From assembly GCA_002868905.1 (NCBI GenBank), contig PKUA01000078.1, positions 1 through 43,824 on the forward strand: a stretch of 43,824 nt of DNA. The letters run 5' to 3'. The DNA comes from Desulfuromonas sp. Lineage in GTDB: Bacteria; Desulfobacterota; Desulfuromonadia; Desulfuromonadales; Geothermobacteraceae. This document shows, piece after piece, positions 35,547 to 43,824 of this stretch. A program made the translations under genes and the position numbers. Each line of letters begins with the position of its first letter. The stretch's first letter is position 1. The notes beneath the pieces are model-generated. The model saw only the letters and a list, made by a program, of their open reading frames with translations. It searched no databases and was not told the origin of the DNA.

Positions 35547-36506
35547 CTAAATCAGACCGAAGCTCCGCAGCAAAAACACCCCGACAGTGGTTGAAAGGAT
35601 CGAACCGAGCGTGGTGGTGGCAATAATGGCCGCTGCGAGGTGATGATTCCCCTTCAGTGCCTGGGCCATCGGGTAGCTGGCGGCCGCCGTCGGGGATGAA
35701 CTCATCAGGTAGAGAACCCCGAGCTCCTCCCCCCTCAGGCCGAGGCCGATCCCCCCGAGGGTAATCAGCAGCGGCAACAGCAACAACTTGCCACAGGTCG
35801 CAGCATAAAGTGGCGGAGAAGCCTGAAACTCCCGCAACCGGATCGAGGCCCCGGCGCAGAGCAGGGCGAGCGGTAATGTCATCTGGGCAAAATAGCCGCC
35901 GGTCTTGAGGAGGATACCCGACACTCTGATTCCGCTCAACGAAACCAGCACCCCGGCGCAAATCGCAAGGATCAACGGATTTTTGCCGATCCCGATCAAT
36001 AACGGCATCAGGCTGGCACTCCGTCCCTCCCCCTCCTGGTGCCTGGTCAACGTGATCACGGCGAGCACATTGTAGAGCGTGGTGATAACCGCGAGGTAGA
36101 CGGAGGCCGTGGTCACCACCGACTCCCCGAAGGCGCTCAGACAGAAGGCAAGGCCAATAATTCCCATATTACCGCGGTATGCCCCCTGGACAAACACCCC
36201 ACGGTCGCTCACCACCCGAAGACGCGGTGCAATAAATCGGTCGAGCAGCAGAAACAGGATCACGATCGCCGCCACTGCGTAACCAACCAGCAGCAACGGC
36301 AGCCCGTGGCGAAAATCGGTCTGGACCAGCTTGACGAACAACAGGCACGGCAGGGTAACCTTGAAGACCAGGGCCGAGCCGATCCGGGCGAACTCCTCGG
36401 TGATCCAGCCGATTCGTTTGAACAGGATGCCGAGGCCGAGGATGCAGAAAATCGGCGCAGTGATCGAGATGGAAAAATAGAAATCGGCCAGCATGAATTC
36501 GATCAT
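35547..36506 (-). CDS. AEC family transporter
   Basis: The roughly 319-residue protein is an inner-membrane carrier of the auxin efflux carrier family. It has about ten hydrophobic helices in two bundles, with RGNMGIIGLAF and the SSSPTAAASYPMAQALKGN segment typical of the family's crossed helices. Bacterial members move dicarboxylates or amino acids; the substrate here is unknown. The start is uncertain: ATG 36506 follows GGAG by three bases, ATG 36494 is an alternative, and the frame is open to a TTG at 36524. It is divergent from the DUF302 gene. Confidence 0.88.
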   Translation of the reverse strand: MIEFMLADFYFSISITAPIFCILGLGILFKRIGWITEEFARIGSALVFKVTLPCLLFVKLVQTDFRHGLPLLLVGYAVAAIVILFLLLDRFIAPRLRVVSDRGVFVQGAYRGNMGIIGLAFCLSAFGESVVTTASVYLAVITTLYNVLAVITLTRHQEGEGRSASLMPLLIGIGKNPLILAICAGVLVSLSGIRVSGILLKTGGYFAQMTLPLALLCAGASIRLREFQASPPLYAATCGKLLLLPLLITLGGIGLGLRGEELGVLYLMSSSPTAAASYPMAQALKGNHHLAAAIIATTTLGSILSTTVGVFLLRSFGLI

Positions 36507-36703
36507 TAACTCCGGTTGTTTCAACCTGTTGATTTCGCAACAGGCAAATTAGCACAACACCCGTACCGTGCGCGGGCGAAAATGAATTGACTCGATATTT
36601 TCACCTCGCTCCTCGCAACACAGTGCCCGTTTGCATTCCATCTTCTCCCTGCTAACCTTTCCCCATACCCAAACCATCCCCACGATAATGAAAAGGATAC
36701 GAC

Positions 36704-37102
36704 ATGGATATTGAAACTCCCTACGCATTCGGAAAAAAGGTCTCCGATTCTTTTGATGCAACCGAAACGAAAGTGCGCGAAGAATTGATGAAGGAAGGGT
36801 TCGGCATCCTGAGTGAAATCGATGTCACCGGCAAGTTCAAGGAGAAACTCGGCCGAGACTTCCGGCGCTATATCATTCTCGGCGCCTGCAATCCGGCACT
36901 CGCCTGGGAGGCCTTCGGGCACGAAATCAATATCGGGACGCTGCTCCCCTGTAACGTCGTTGTCTATTCCGACGATGACGGCTCAACAGCTGTTGTGGTC
37001 ATGGACCCATCAGCCGCACTCTCCCTGATCGGAAATCCCGACATCACCGAACTCGCCAGGCAGGTCAAGGAGAAACTCGAACGGGTGCTGGTCCGTCTCT
37101 GA
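36704..37102 (+). CDS. DUF302 family protein
   Basis: The 132-residue protein matches the DUF302 family: FDATETKVREELMKEGFGILSEIDV, then DFRRYIILGACNPALAWEAF, LLPCNVVVY and the final NPDITELARQVKEKLERVL. The conserved cysteine and histidine positions (GACNP, FGHE, LLPC) are present. It has no signal peptide here, although some relatives are secreted. Function is unknown. AAAGGAT lies before the ATG. A weak promoter-like pair, TTGCAT (36631-36636) and TAACCT (36653-36658), lies upstream. Confidence 0.88.
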   Translation: MDIETPYAFGKKVSDSFDATETKVREELMKEGFGILSEIDVTGKFKEKLGRDFRRYIILGACNPALAWEAFGHEINIGTLLPCNVVVYSDDDGSTAVVVMDPSAALSLIGNPDITELARQVKEKLERVLVRL

Positions 37103-37362
37103 AATTCCGACTGTTGGAAAGCAAGCTCCGTCACGCCTGCAACCGACGTCGGCGGTATCATGACCTACCTAGTCACATTTGAATTATTAGCTCGTTTCTT
37201 CTTCAAGGCCATGCTAGGATGCTCTCATTGGAATTGCAGAGAGTCCACCAGCTGGTTACCGCAAGATCCATCTTCCCCCTGATCAGTGATCCGACAGTTC
37301 GAGGAAGCAATCCAGGTGGGGATCGAGGCAACTGGCAATCTGGTTGAACCGGAGGGATCTGA

Positions 37363-38907
37363 ATGGACAGCAGTGACCCCGACCGCTGCAGCACCACGAC
37401 GCAAAGTCCGGAACAACGGATTCTGCTCTCCATTCTGGTTACAGCCCTGACCGCCCTCCTGTTCTCCCTGAGTCGGGTCAATTATCCTCTGTTTCACACT
37501 CTGGTCGAATTTGCCAGCATCAGTGTCTCCTTCACCCTGTTCAGCATCGGCTGGAACGCGCGTTATGTCACCCGTAACGACTCTTTCACCTTCCTGGCGA
37601 TCACGTTCTCGGCAGTTGGCGGTATTGAACTATGTCATCTTCTGACCTACAAAGGGATGGGGATTTTCCCAAACCTCAGCAGTGACATCCCGACCCAGTT
37701 CTGGATCGCATGTCGTTTTCTCGAATCGGTCAGTTTCCTGCTCGCCGCATTGCTGGTCGACCGCAAACTCCACATCAAGGCGGGAACCGTACTGTTCCTC
37801 GCCATTGCGGTCGCCGTCGCCACCGGACTGACGATCTGGCCATTCAGGATTTTTCCCCACTGTCTGGTCGAAGGGGCGGGGCTGACAGCGTTCAAGGTGT
37901 CCTGCGAGTACCTGGTCTGTTTCATATTTCTGTTCGCAGCTTTGGTCTTTCGGCGTAAAAAGGCCCATCTCGACCCACAGCTGCTGAAATTACTGACGGT
38001 CGCCATCAGTCTCAACATTGCCGCGGAGTTTGCCTTCACCCTCTACCGGGACGTCTACGGTCTCACCAATGTCCTCGGACATATCCTCAACCTGGCAGCG
38101 ACTGTCTTGGTTTACCGGGCGTTGGTCCTCGGTTCTCTCCGTCGACCCTATCGGACCCTGTTTCGCGACCTTGACCAGTCCCATCAGGCACTCGACCAGG
38201 AGCTCGAACAGCGGCGTCTGACCGAAGCGGAGCTGCGTGCCACCAATGACGAACTCGACACCTTTGTCCGGGCCGTATCCCACGATCTGCGCTCCCCGCT
38301 GACGTATGTCATCGGCTCGGCCCAGCTGCTCGGTTCCGAACTGAATGAGCGACTCAGCACCAGCGAGAAGACCCTGATCCAGGGGATCGAAGCCCAGGGA
38401 CAGTCCATGGTGAATATGCTCGAAGACCTGCTATCCCTCTCCAAGATCGGTCACCTGGAACAATCTCCTCAACCGATCTACACCCAGTGGCTGGCCGAAC
38501 GTGTCATCCGGGATCTGGGCGAAAATCCTGAAGGGAATATCAAGATCGACTCCATGCCGACCCTGGTCGCCCACGAAACCCAGATTTACCAACTGTTGCT
38601 GAACCTGGTCAAAAACGCGCTCACTTACGCAAAAGACAGCGCACGCCCCATCGAAGTCGGAGGGGACCGGCAAGACGGCGAGGCACAATTTTACGTCAGG
38701 GATTACGGGCCGGGGATTCCACTGGAGGAGCGGGAGAAGATATTCGAGGTTTTCCACCGGGTCGATCCCGACTCCGACATCCCCGGAACCGGGATCGGCC
38801 TCGCCACCGTTAAAAAGGTTGCCGACTTCTACCGGGGAAAAGCGTGGGTCGAGGAGACTCCGGGGGGCGGCGCAACCTTCCGGGTAACGTTGCAGGACGT
38901 CGGCTGA
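37363..38907 (+). CDS. MASE3-domain sensor histidine kinase
   Basis: The 514-residue kinase begins with a MASE3 membrane sensor (about 20-255): multiple helices, with NYPLFHTLVEFASISVSF, the HLLTYKGMGIF motif and PTQFWIACRFLESVSFL. A coiled coil (about 265-300) leads to HisKA, FVRAVSHDLRSPLTYV with His307, and HATPase_c with LLNLVKNALTYAKD, DYGPGIPLEE and GTGIGLATVKKV. No receiver gene is adjacent. GGAGGG lies six bases before the ATG. MASE3 ligands are unknown. The 260-base gap upstream holds no supported gene. Confidence 0.93.
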   Translation: MDSSDPDRCSTTTQSPEQRILLSILVTALTALLFSLSRVNYPLFHTLVEFASISVSFTLFSIGWNARYVTRNDSFTFLAITFSAVGGIELCHLLTYKGMGIFPNLSSDIPTQFWIACRFLESVSFLLAALLVDRKLHIKAGTVLFLAIAVAVATGLTIWPFRIFPHCLVEGAGLTAFKVSCEYLVCFIFLFAALVFRRKKAHLDPQLLKLLTVAISLNIAAEFAFTLYRDVYGLTNVLGHILNLAATVLVYRALVLGSLRRPYRTLFRDLDQSHQALDQELEQRRLTEAELRATNDELDTFVRAVSHDLRSPLTYVIGSAQLLGSELNERLSTSEKTLIQGIEAQGQSMVNMLEDLLSLSKIGHLEQSPQPIYTQWLAERVIRDLGENPEGNIKIDSMPTLVAHETQIYQLLLNLVKNALTYAKDSARPIEVGGDRQDGEAQFYVRDYGPGIPLEEREKIFEVFHRVDPDSDIPGTGIGLATVKKVADFYRGKAWVEETPGGGATFRVTLQDVG

Positions 38908-38934
38908 CCGTTCACTGCACCTGCCGGCACAGAT

Positions 38935-38962
38935 TTGACACAACCACATTATCTGCTACAGT
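38935..38962 (+). promoter_or_regulatory. Sigma-70 promoter of a small zinc-ribbon gene
   Basis: A perfect TTGACA (38935-38940) and TACAGT (38957-38962) have a 16-base spacer. The start would be near 38969, about 28 bases before the ATG at 38997. Confidence 0.6.
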
Positions 38963-38996
38963 TACCCCACGTGCCATACCATATATAGGAGGTCCT

Positions 38997-39188
38997 ATGC
39001 TGCGCTACTGTGCCTGGTGTGGGGTATTCCAGGGAGCGACACCGCATCCCGGATACCAGATACGCCGGAACGTCTGCGAAATCGACACCTCCACCATCTG
39101 CCCCTCCTGCCTGTCGAAACATTTGCCCCCGAAACGGGAACAACCAACAAATCCGATCCTCTGGAGATTTGAACCGAAAGAGGGATGA
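38997..39188 (+). CDS. Small cysteine-rich protein, 63 residues
   Basis: The ATG at 38997 has a full AGGAGG ribosome-binding site (38988-38993) and a good promoter. The protein MLRYCAWCGVFQG... carries CAWC at 5-8 and CPSC about 36-39, a likely zinc site. The pattern recalls the short C-terminal CAxC...CPxC module found on some sensor kinases and regulators, here as a separate protein. The tail is basic and proline-rich. Its function is unknown. It follows the MASE3 kinase and may be independent of it. Confidence 0.75.
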   Translation: MLRYCAWCGVFQGATPHPGYQIRRNVCEIDTSTICPSCLSKHLPPKREQPTNPILWRFEPKEG

Positions 39189-39261
39189 ACCTGTCTCCAC
39201 GAGGACAAATGATCGTTGGTTGCCCGATCGAAAACATTACCCATGAGATTCCGCTGTTTTC

Positions 39262-39291
39262 TTGACAGTTCAACAGGGCAGTTGATATTCT
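39262..39291 (+). promoter_or_regulatory. Candidate promoter of serA
   Basis: TTGACA (39262-39267) is followed after 18 bases by TATTCT (39286-39291). The start near 39298 would leave a leader of about 58 bases before serA. Confidence 0.5.
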
Positions 39292-39355
39292 GCGCTCTTG
39301 GCAAAATATCCCCCAATGACTGTTGGGAGAGGCATTTACAATCCGGATTTGCATA

Positions 39356-40951
39356 ATGAAAGTCTTGGTATCCGACAATTTTTCTCGTGAAAGCCTGGAC
39401 CTGCTCGAGCAGGCGCGAGGGATTGAACTGCTCTATCGTCCCGGCATCACCCGAGCCGACCTGCTCGACGAGATCGCCGAGGTCGATGCGCTGGCGGTCC
39501 GGAGTGGCACGCTGATCGACGAGGAACTTCTGGAGCAGGCGGAGAAACTCCGGGTCATCAGCCGCGCCGGGATCGGGACTGAAAATATCGACATGGCCGC
39601 CGCCAACCGCAAAGGCGTGGTGGTCATGAATACACCTTTCGGCAGCACCATCACCACGGCCGAACACACCATCGCCATGCTGCTGGCCCTGGCCCGGAAC
39701 ATCGCGGCGGCCGACCGCTCCATTCGTGCGGGCGAATGGGAAAAACAACGCTTCCTCGGCGTTGAGATCGCAGGCAAAACCCTCGGCGTGATCGGCGCAG
39801 GCAAAATCGGCCGCCTGGTCATTGAACGTGCCCGGGCGTTGCAGATGAAAGTCATTGTTCACGATCCCTACCTGACCGAGGAGACGCTGCTGCAAATCGG
39901 CGCCACCCAGGTCGAACTTGACCAACTTCTGGAGCAGTCCGACTTCATCACCCTGCACGTGCCGCTGAACCTGGAAACCGAAAATTTGATCGATAACGAA
40001 GCCCTGGACAAAGTCAAACCGGGCTGCCGTATCATCAACTGCGCCACCGGCGGACTGATCGACGAGCAGGCCCTGGCCGCCCACATCAAGACCGGCAGAG
40101 TTGCCGGGGCCGGAATCGACGTCTTCACCCACGAGCCGCCAGAGCCGGACAATCCCCTCCTCTCCCTGGAACAGGTGATCTGCACTCCGCACCTGCGAGC
40201 CGCGACCATCGATGCGCAGATCAATGTTTCGGTCCAGGCGGTTCGGCAGCTGCTCGACTTCCTGCTCCATGGCGAAATCACCAACGCCCTCAACGTCCCA
40301 TCGGTCAACGCCGAACTGTTGGAGGAGATCCGCCCTTACGTCGACCTGTCCGAGCGACTTGGCCAGTTCCAGGCCCAGTACAATCCGCGCGGGCATAAGC
40401 AGGTCACAATCGAATACAGCGGTTCGACCGGCCAGCACCCCATCTCCCCCCTGACCATGGCGGTGCTGAAAGGCTTGCTGACCCCCTCTCTCGGATCGAT
40501 GGTCAACTTCGTCAACGCCCCACACCTCGCGCGGGAGCGGGGAATCAAGGTCATCGAATCCCGCAGCAGCGAAAGTGAAGGGTACGACAACCTGATCCGG
40601 GTGACGGTCGAGGGGAGCGAAAAAACCTCGGTGGTCAGCGGAGTCATGTTTGGCCCTCACGCGCGAATCGTCCGGGTTGATGAACACCGGGTCGAAGCCA
40701 CACCGACCGGCCACATGCTGATCCTCCACAACCGGGATCTTCCCGGGGTCGTCGGGCATGTCGGCAACATCCTGAGCGAGGCGAAGATCAATATCGCCCA
40801 GATGAACCTCTCGCGGGACACTGAAAACGAAACCGCTATCTCCCTGATCAACGTCGACAGCAAAATTCCCGAAGATCTGATCGCGCGGATGCTCCAACAC
40901 GAAGCGATCCTCTCCGCCTTCCAGGTGAGACTGACTCTGAACGGAATCTGA
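39356..40951 (+). CDS. serA: D-3-phosphoglycerate dehydrogenase
   Basis: SerA oxidises 3-phosphoglycerate with NAD to open serine synthesis. The 531-residue protein is the long form: substrate and Rossmann domains (GVIGAGKIGRLV, the Arg of AVRSGT, Glu in the FTHEPPEPDNPL segment and His in CTPHLRAAT), an intervening ASB domain (about 320-450), and a C-terminal ACT domain (NRDLPGVVGHVGNILSEAKINIAQM) where serine could bind for feedback. The ATG at 39356 matches the family start MKVLVSDNFS; a TTG at 39323 is an alternative with no support. hisZ follows two bases after its stop. Confidence 0.97.
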   Translation: MKVLVSDNFSRESLDLLEQARGIELLYRPGITRADLLDEIAEVDALAVRSGTLIDEELLEQAEKLRVISRAGIGTENIDMAAANRKGVVVMNTPFGSTITTAEHTIAMLLALARNIAAADRSIRAGEWEKQRFLGVEIAGKTLGVIGAGKIGRLVIERARALQMKVIVHDPYLTEETLLQIGATQVELDQLLEQSDFITLHVPLNLETENLIDNEALDKVKPGCRIINCATGGLIDEQALAAHIKTGRVAGAGIDVFTHEPPEPDNPLLSLEQVICTPHLRAATIDAQINVSVQAVRQLLDFLLHGEITNALNVPSVNAELLEEIRPYVDLSERLGQFQAQYNPRGHKQVTIEYSGSTGQHPISPLTMAVLKGLLTPSLGSMVNFVNAPHLARERGIKVIESRSSESEGYDNLIRVTVEGSEKTSVVSGVMFGPHARIVRVDEHRVEATPTGHMLILHNRDLPGVVGHVGNILSEAKINIAQMNLSRDTENETAISLINVDSKIPEDLIARMLQHEAILSAFQVRLTLNGI

Positions 40952-40953
40952 AC

Positions 40954-42246
40954 ATGAAACCGAACATGACCACTCCTGAAGCTTTACTCCCCAAGGGGGT
41001 CAAGGATTTCCTGCCGCGCAAAGCGGCCAAGATCGATTACCTGACCGATACCCTCAAGACCCTGTTTCATCAATGGGGGTTCAGGCCGGTGGTCCCACCG
41101 CTGCTGGAGAACCTCGATGTCCTCGAGGCCGGTCTCGGCAGCGGCCTGCAGAGCCAGACCTTCCGCTTCGACGACAGGCAGGGGGGCCGCCTGGTGGCCG
41201 TCACTCCAGACATCACCCCCCAGGTCGCACGCATCGTCGCGACGCGGATGCAGGACCTCCCCCTGCCGCTACGCCTTTGCTATACCGGCCGGGTGCTGCG
41301 CCACACCGAACAGCAGGCCGGCAAGGATCGCGAACTGTTTCAGGCCGGGGTCGAGCTGTTTGGACTGGACAGCCCAGAGGTCGACGCCGAGATGATTGTC
41401 ATGGCGATCGAAGGGTTGCGCCGGGTCGGCGCCGAGGAGTTCACCATTGACCTCGGTCAGGTAGAGTTCGTCCGGGCCATTCTCCACGATCTCCCCCTGG
41501 CGGACTCGGTGATCGATGATTTACGCGAGGCCCTGATGCGCAAGGACAGCTCCAGCCTCAAGGCGACCCTTGCCCGGACCGACCTCGAGCCCCAGCGCCG
41601 GGATGAACTGCTCGCCCTCCCCAGGCTTTTCGGCGGGATCGAAATTCTGGAAAAGGCCGAGGAGATCGTTGTCACCCCCCGGGCACGGGAAGCGCTGGAC
41701 AACCTCCGTCAGGTCATCGGACACCTGGACAAGGACCTGGTTGAAAACTACATCACCTTCGACCTGGGCGAAATCCGCGGCCTCGACTACCATACCGGCG
41801 TCACCTTCCAGGGATATCTGCCGGGAATCGGCCGCGCGGTCTGCAGCGGCGGTCGCTACGACAACCTGACCGACCGCTACGGCAGATCGCTGCCCGCCAC
41901 CGGCTTCAGCTTCAACCTGCTCAACCTGTTGTTCGCCCTCGATCAATCGCTCGATCGAAGGGCCGAGCAGATGACCGACGTCCTCCTCTACCAGGAGGGA
42001 GAGAACAAGGTGCCGGCCCAACGTCTTGCCCGGGCTTTGCGGGAAAATGGGTTCTCCGCTGCCAGGGACATGCTGAAACGCCCCATGGAGGAGAGCCTGG
42101 CCTACGCCCGGCAGATGAATTACCGTTACCTCATGGCGATCACCGATGAACAACAACCGGTCCGGCTCCTGACGGTCAAGGATGGATCCGAACAGACCGT
42201 TGATTTTACCGACCTGGAAAACGGACACTTCGACCTGTCAGGCTGA
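40954..42246 (+). CDS. hisZ: ATP phosphoribosyltransferase regulatory subunit HisZ
   Basis: HisZ is a histidyl-tRNA synthetase paralogue that activates the short form of HisG in histidine synthesis. The 430-residue protein shows the class II core, KGVKDFLPRKAAKIDYL, motif 2-like LRLCYTGRVLRHTEQ, GKDRELFQAGVELFG, and LDYHTGVTFQGYLPGIG with CSGGRYDNL. It does not have the complete HisRS anticodon-binding domain. HisG is not in this window. It is two bases after serA and 99 bases before purA, so it links serine, histidine and purine synthesis on one probable transcript. Confidence 0.9.
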   Translation: MKPNMTTPEALLPKGVKDFLPRKAAKIDYLTDTLKTLFHQWGFRPVVPPLLENLDVLEAGLGSGLQSQTFRFDDRQGGRLVAVTPDITPQVARIVATRMQDLPLPLRLCYTGRVLRHTEQQAGKDRELFQAGVELFGLDSPEVDAEMIVMAIEGLRRVGAEEFTIDLGQVEFVRAILHDLPLADSVIDDLREALMRKDSSSLKATLARTDLEPQRRDELLALPRLFGGIEILEKAEEIVVTPRAREALDNLRQVIGHLDKDLVENYITFDLGEIRGLDYHTGVTFQGYLPGIGRAVCSGGRYDNLTDRYGRSLPATGFSFNLLNLLFALDQSLDRRAEQMTDVLLYQEGENKVPAQRLARALRENGFSAARDMLKRPMEESLAYARQMNYRYLMAITDEQQPVRLLTVKDGSEQTVDFTDLENGHFDLSG

Positions 42247-42330
42247 CACGGCCGCGGGCAACGCAACATCGACTGAACACATCGATTCCCCGGTGATGAG
42301 CGCGACCGTGCCCTCCCGGAGAGGACTTGA

Positions 42331-43644
<1,314 letters not shown>

Positions 43645-43696
43645 CAAGGAAAAAACTGGCGGCAGCACAAGACTGGGAAAAAAGCCGAAAAAAGAG

Positions 43697-43725
43697 TTGA
43701 CTTGCAAAGCGGCTTTCGGTATAAA
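43697..43725 (+). promoter_or_regulatory. Sigma-70 promoter of tRNA-Lys
   Basis: TTGACT (43697-43702) and TATAAA (43720-43725) are 17 bases apart. The start is expected near 43732, just before the tRNA 5' end at 43742. Confidence 0.85.
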
Positions 43726-43741
43726 TTCGGTCTCGCAGCGT

Positions 43742-43817
43742 GAGCCGCTAGCTCAGTTGGTAGAGCATCTGACTTTTAATCAGATGGTCGTAGGTTCGAT
43801 CCCTACGCGGCTCACCA
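43742..43817 (+). tRNA. tRNA-Lys(TTT)
   Basis: The 76-base cloverleaf has acceptor GAGCCGC pairing with GCGGCTC, the D-arm with GCTCAGTTGGTAGAGC, anticodon stem TCTGA/TCAGA around CTTTTAA (anticodon TTT at 43775-43777), the T-arm with GTAGGTTCGATCCCTAC, discriminator A and an encoded CCA. It decodes lysine AAA and AAG codons. Confidence 0.97.
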
Positions 43818-43824
43818 TTTAAAA

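Noticed and set aside
37217-37350. Short forward frame of about 42 codons before the MASE3 kinase
   Set aside because: It has no proper ribosome-binding site and no protein resemblance.
39005-40900. Minus-strand open frame of 631 codons
   Set aside because: It is antisense to serA, a clear full-length enzyme; long antisense frames are expected in GC-rich genes.
43681-43716. purA terminator formed by AAAGCCG and CGGCTTT
   Set aside because: The loop is over 20 bases, there is no T-tract, and it overlaps the tRNA promoter.

Overview
The window is GC-rich, densely packed bacterial chromosome, almost entirely on the + strand. Gene order and protein sequence point to a Desulfuromonadales/Geobacterales-type bacterium (Desulfobacterota). 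The backbone runs pgpA-cinA-thpR-recA-pilT-recX-alaS, then hslV-hslU-argB-argD-argF-argG-argH-lipoprotein-dapA-dapB-dapL, then serA-hisZ-purA-tRNA-Lys. Use of dapL for lysine synthesis, hisZ beside purA, a bacteriohemerythrin, multi-domain histidine kinases and a probable selenoprotein all fit that group. Taxonomy is inferred from content only.

Layout. 1-228: start of a minus-strand lipoprotein built on a six-residue repeat, cut by the window edge. 575-3424: an HD-domain protein, then larB-larC for the nickel-pincer nucleotide cofactor. 3421-14094: pgpA, cinA, a large membrane sensor kinase, thpR, recA, pilT, recX and alaS, many overlapping by 4 bases. 14121-15251: a soluble receiver-kinase. 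15296-26367: HslUV protease and an almost complete arginine operon, interrupted by an RDD membrane protein and by a NUDIX/nitrilase-like pair, ending in a fibronectin-type lipoprotein. 26444-29785: dapA, dapB and dapL separated by terminator-like hairpins and one large palindromic element. 29865-38907: mostly small independent genes (YaiI family, zinc ribbons, metallo-hydrolase, YjdM, a secreted phospholipase-like/phosphatase fusion, a DsbA-like selenoprotein, bacteriohemerythrin, dienelactone hydrolase, AEC transporter, DUF302, MASE3 kinase). 38997-43817: a small zinc-ribbon protein, serA, hisZ, purA and tRNA-Lys(TTT).

How the genes work together. ArgB, D, F, G and H cover acetylglutamate to arginine, lacking only ArgC and the acetyl-transfer step. 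DapA, DapB and DapL cover aspartate semialdehyde to LL-diaminopimelate by the aminotransferase shortcut. SerA opens serine synthesis. HisZ and PurA serve histidine and adenine nucleotide synthesis. RecA/RecX form a recombination pair and HslUV an ATP-dependent protease.

Most notable: (1) at 33304-33918 a DsbA/FrnE-family protein has an in-frame TGA exactly at the first cysteine of its CPWC active site, followed by a 9-bp hairpin with a GUG loop placed as a bacterial SECIS; (2) at 32290-33258 a secreted protein joins a phospholipase A2-like CCxxHD segment to a tyrosine/dual-specificity phosphatase signature; (3) at 22985-24154 an unusual nitrilase-fold-like protein is coupled to a NUDIX hydrolase inside the arginine operon; (4) recX has no ATG, GTG or TTG before its conserved domain. 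I did not find a recognisable phage, transposon, CRISPR or known defence island.
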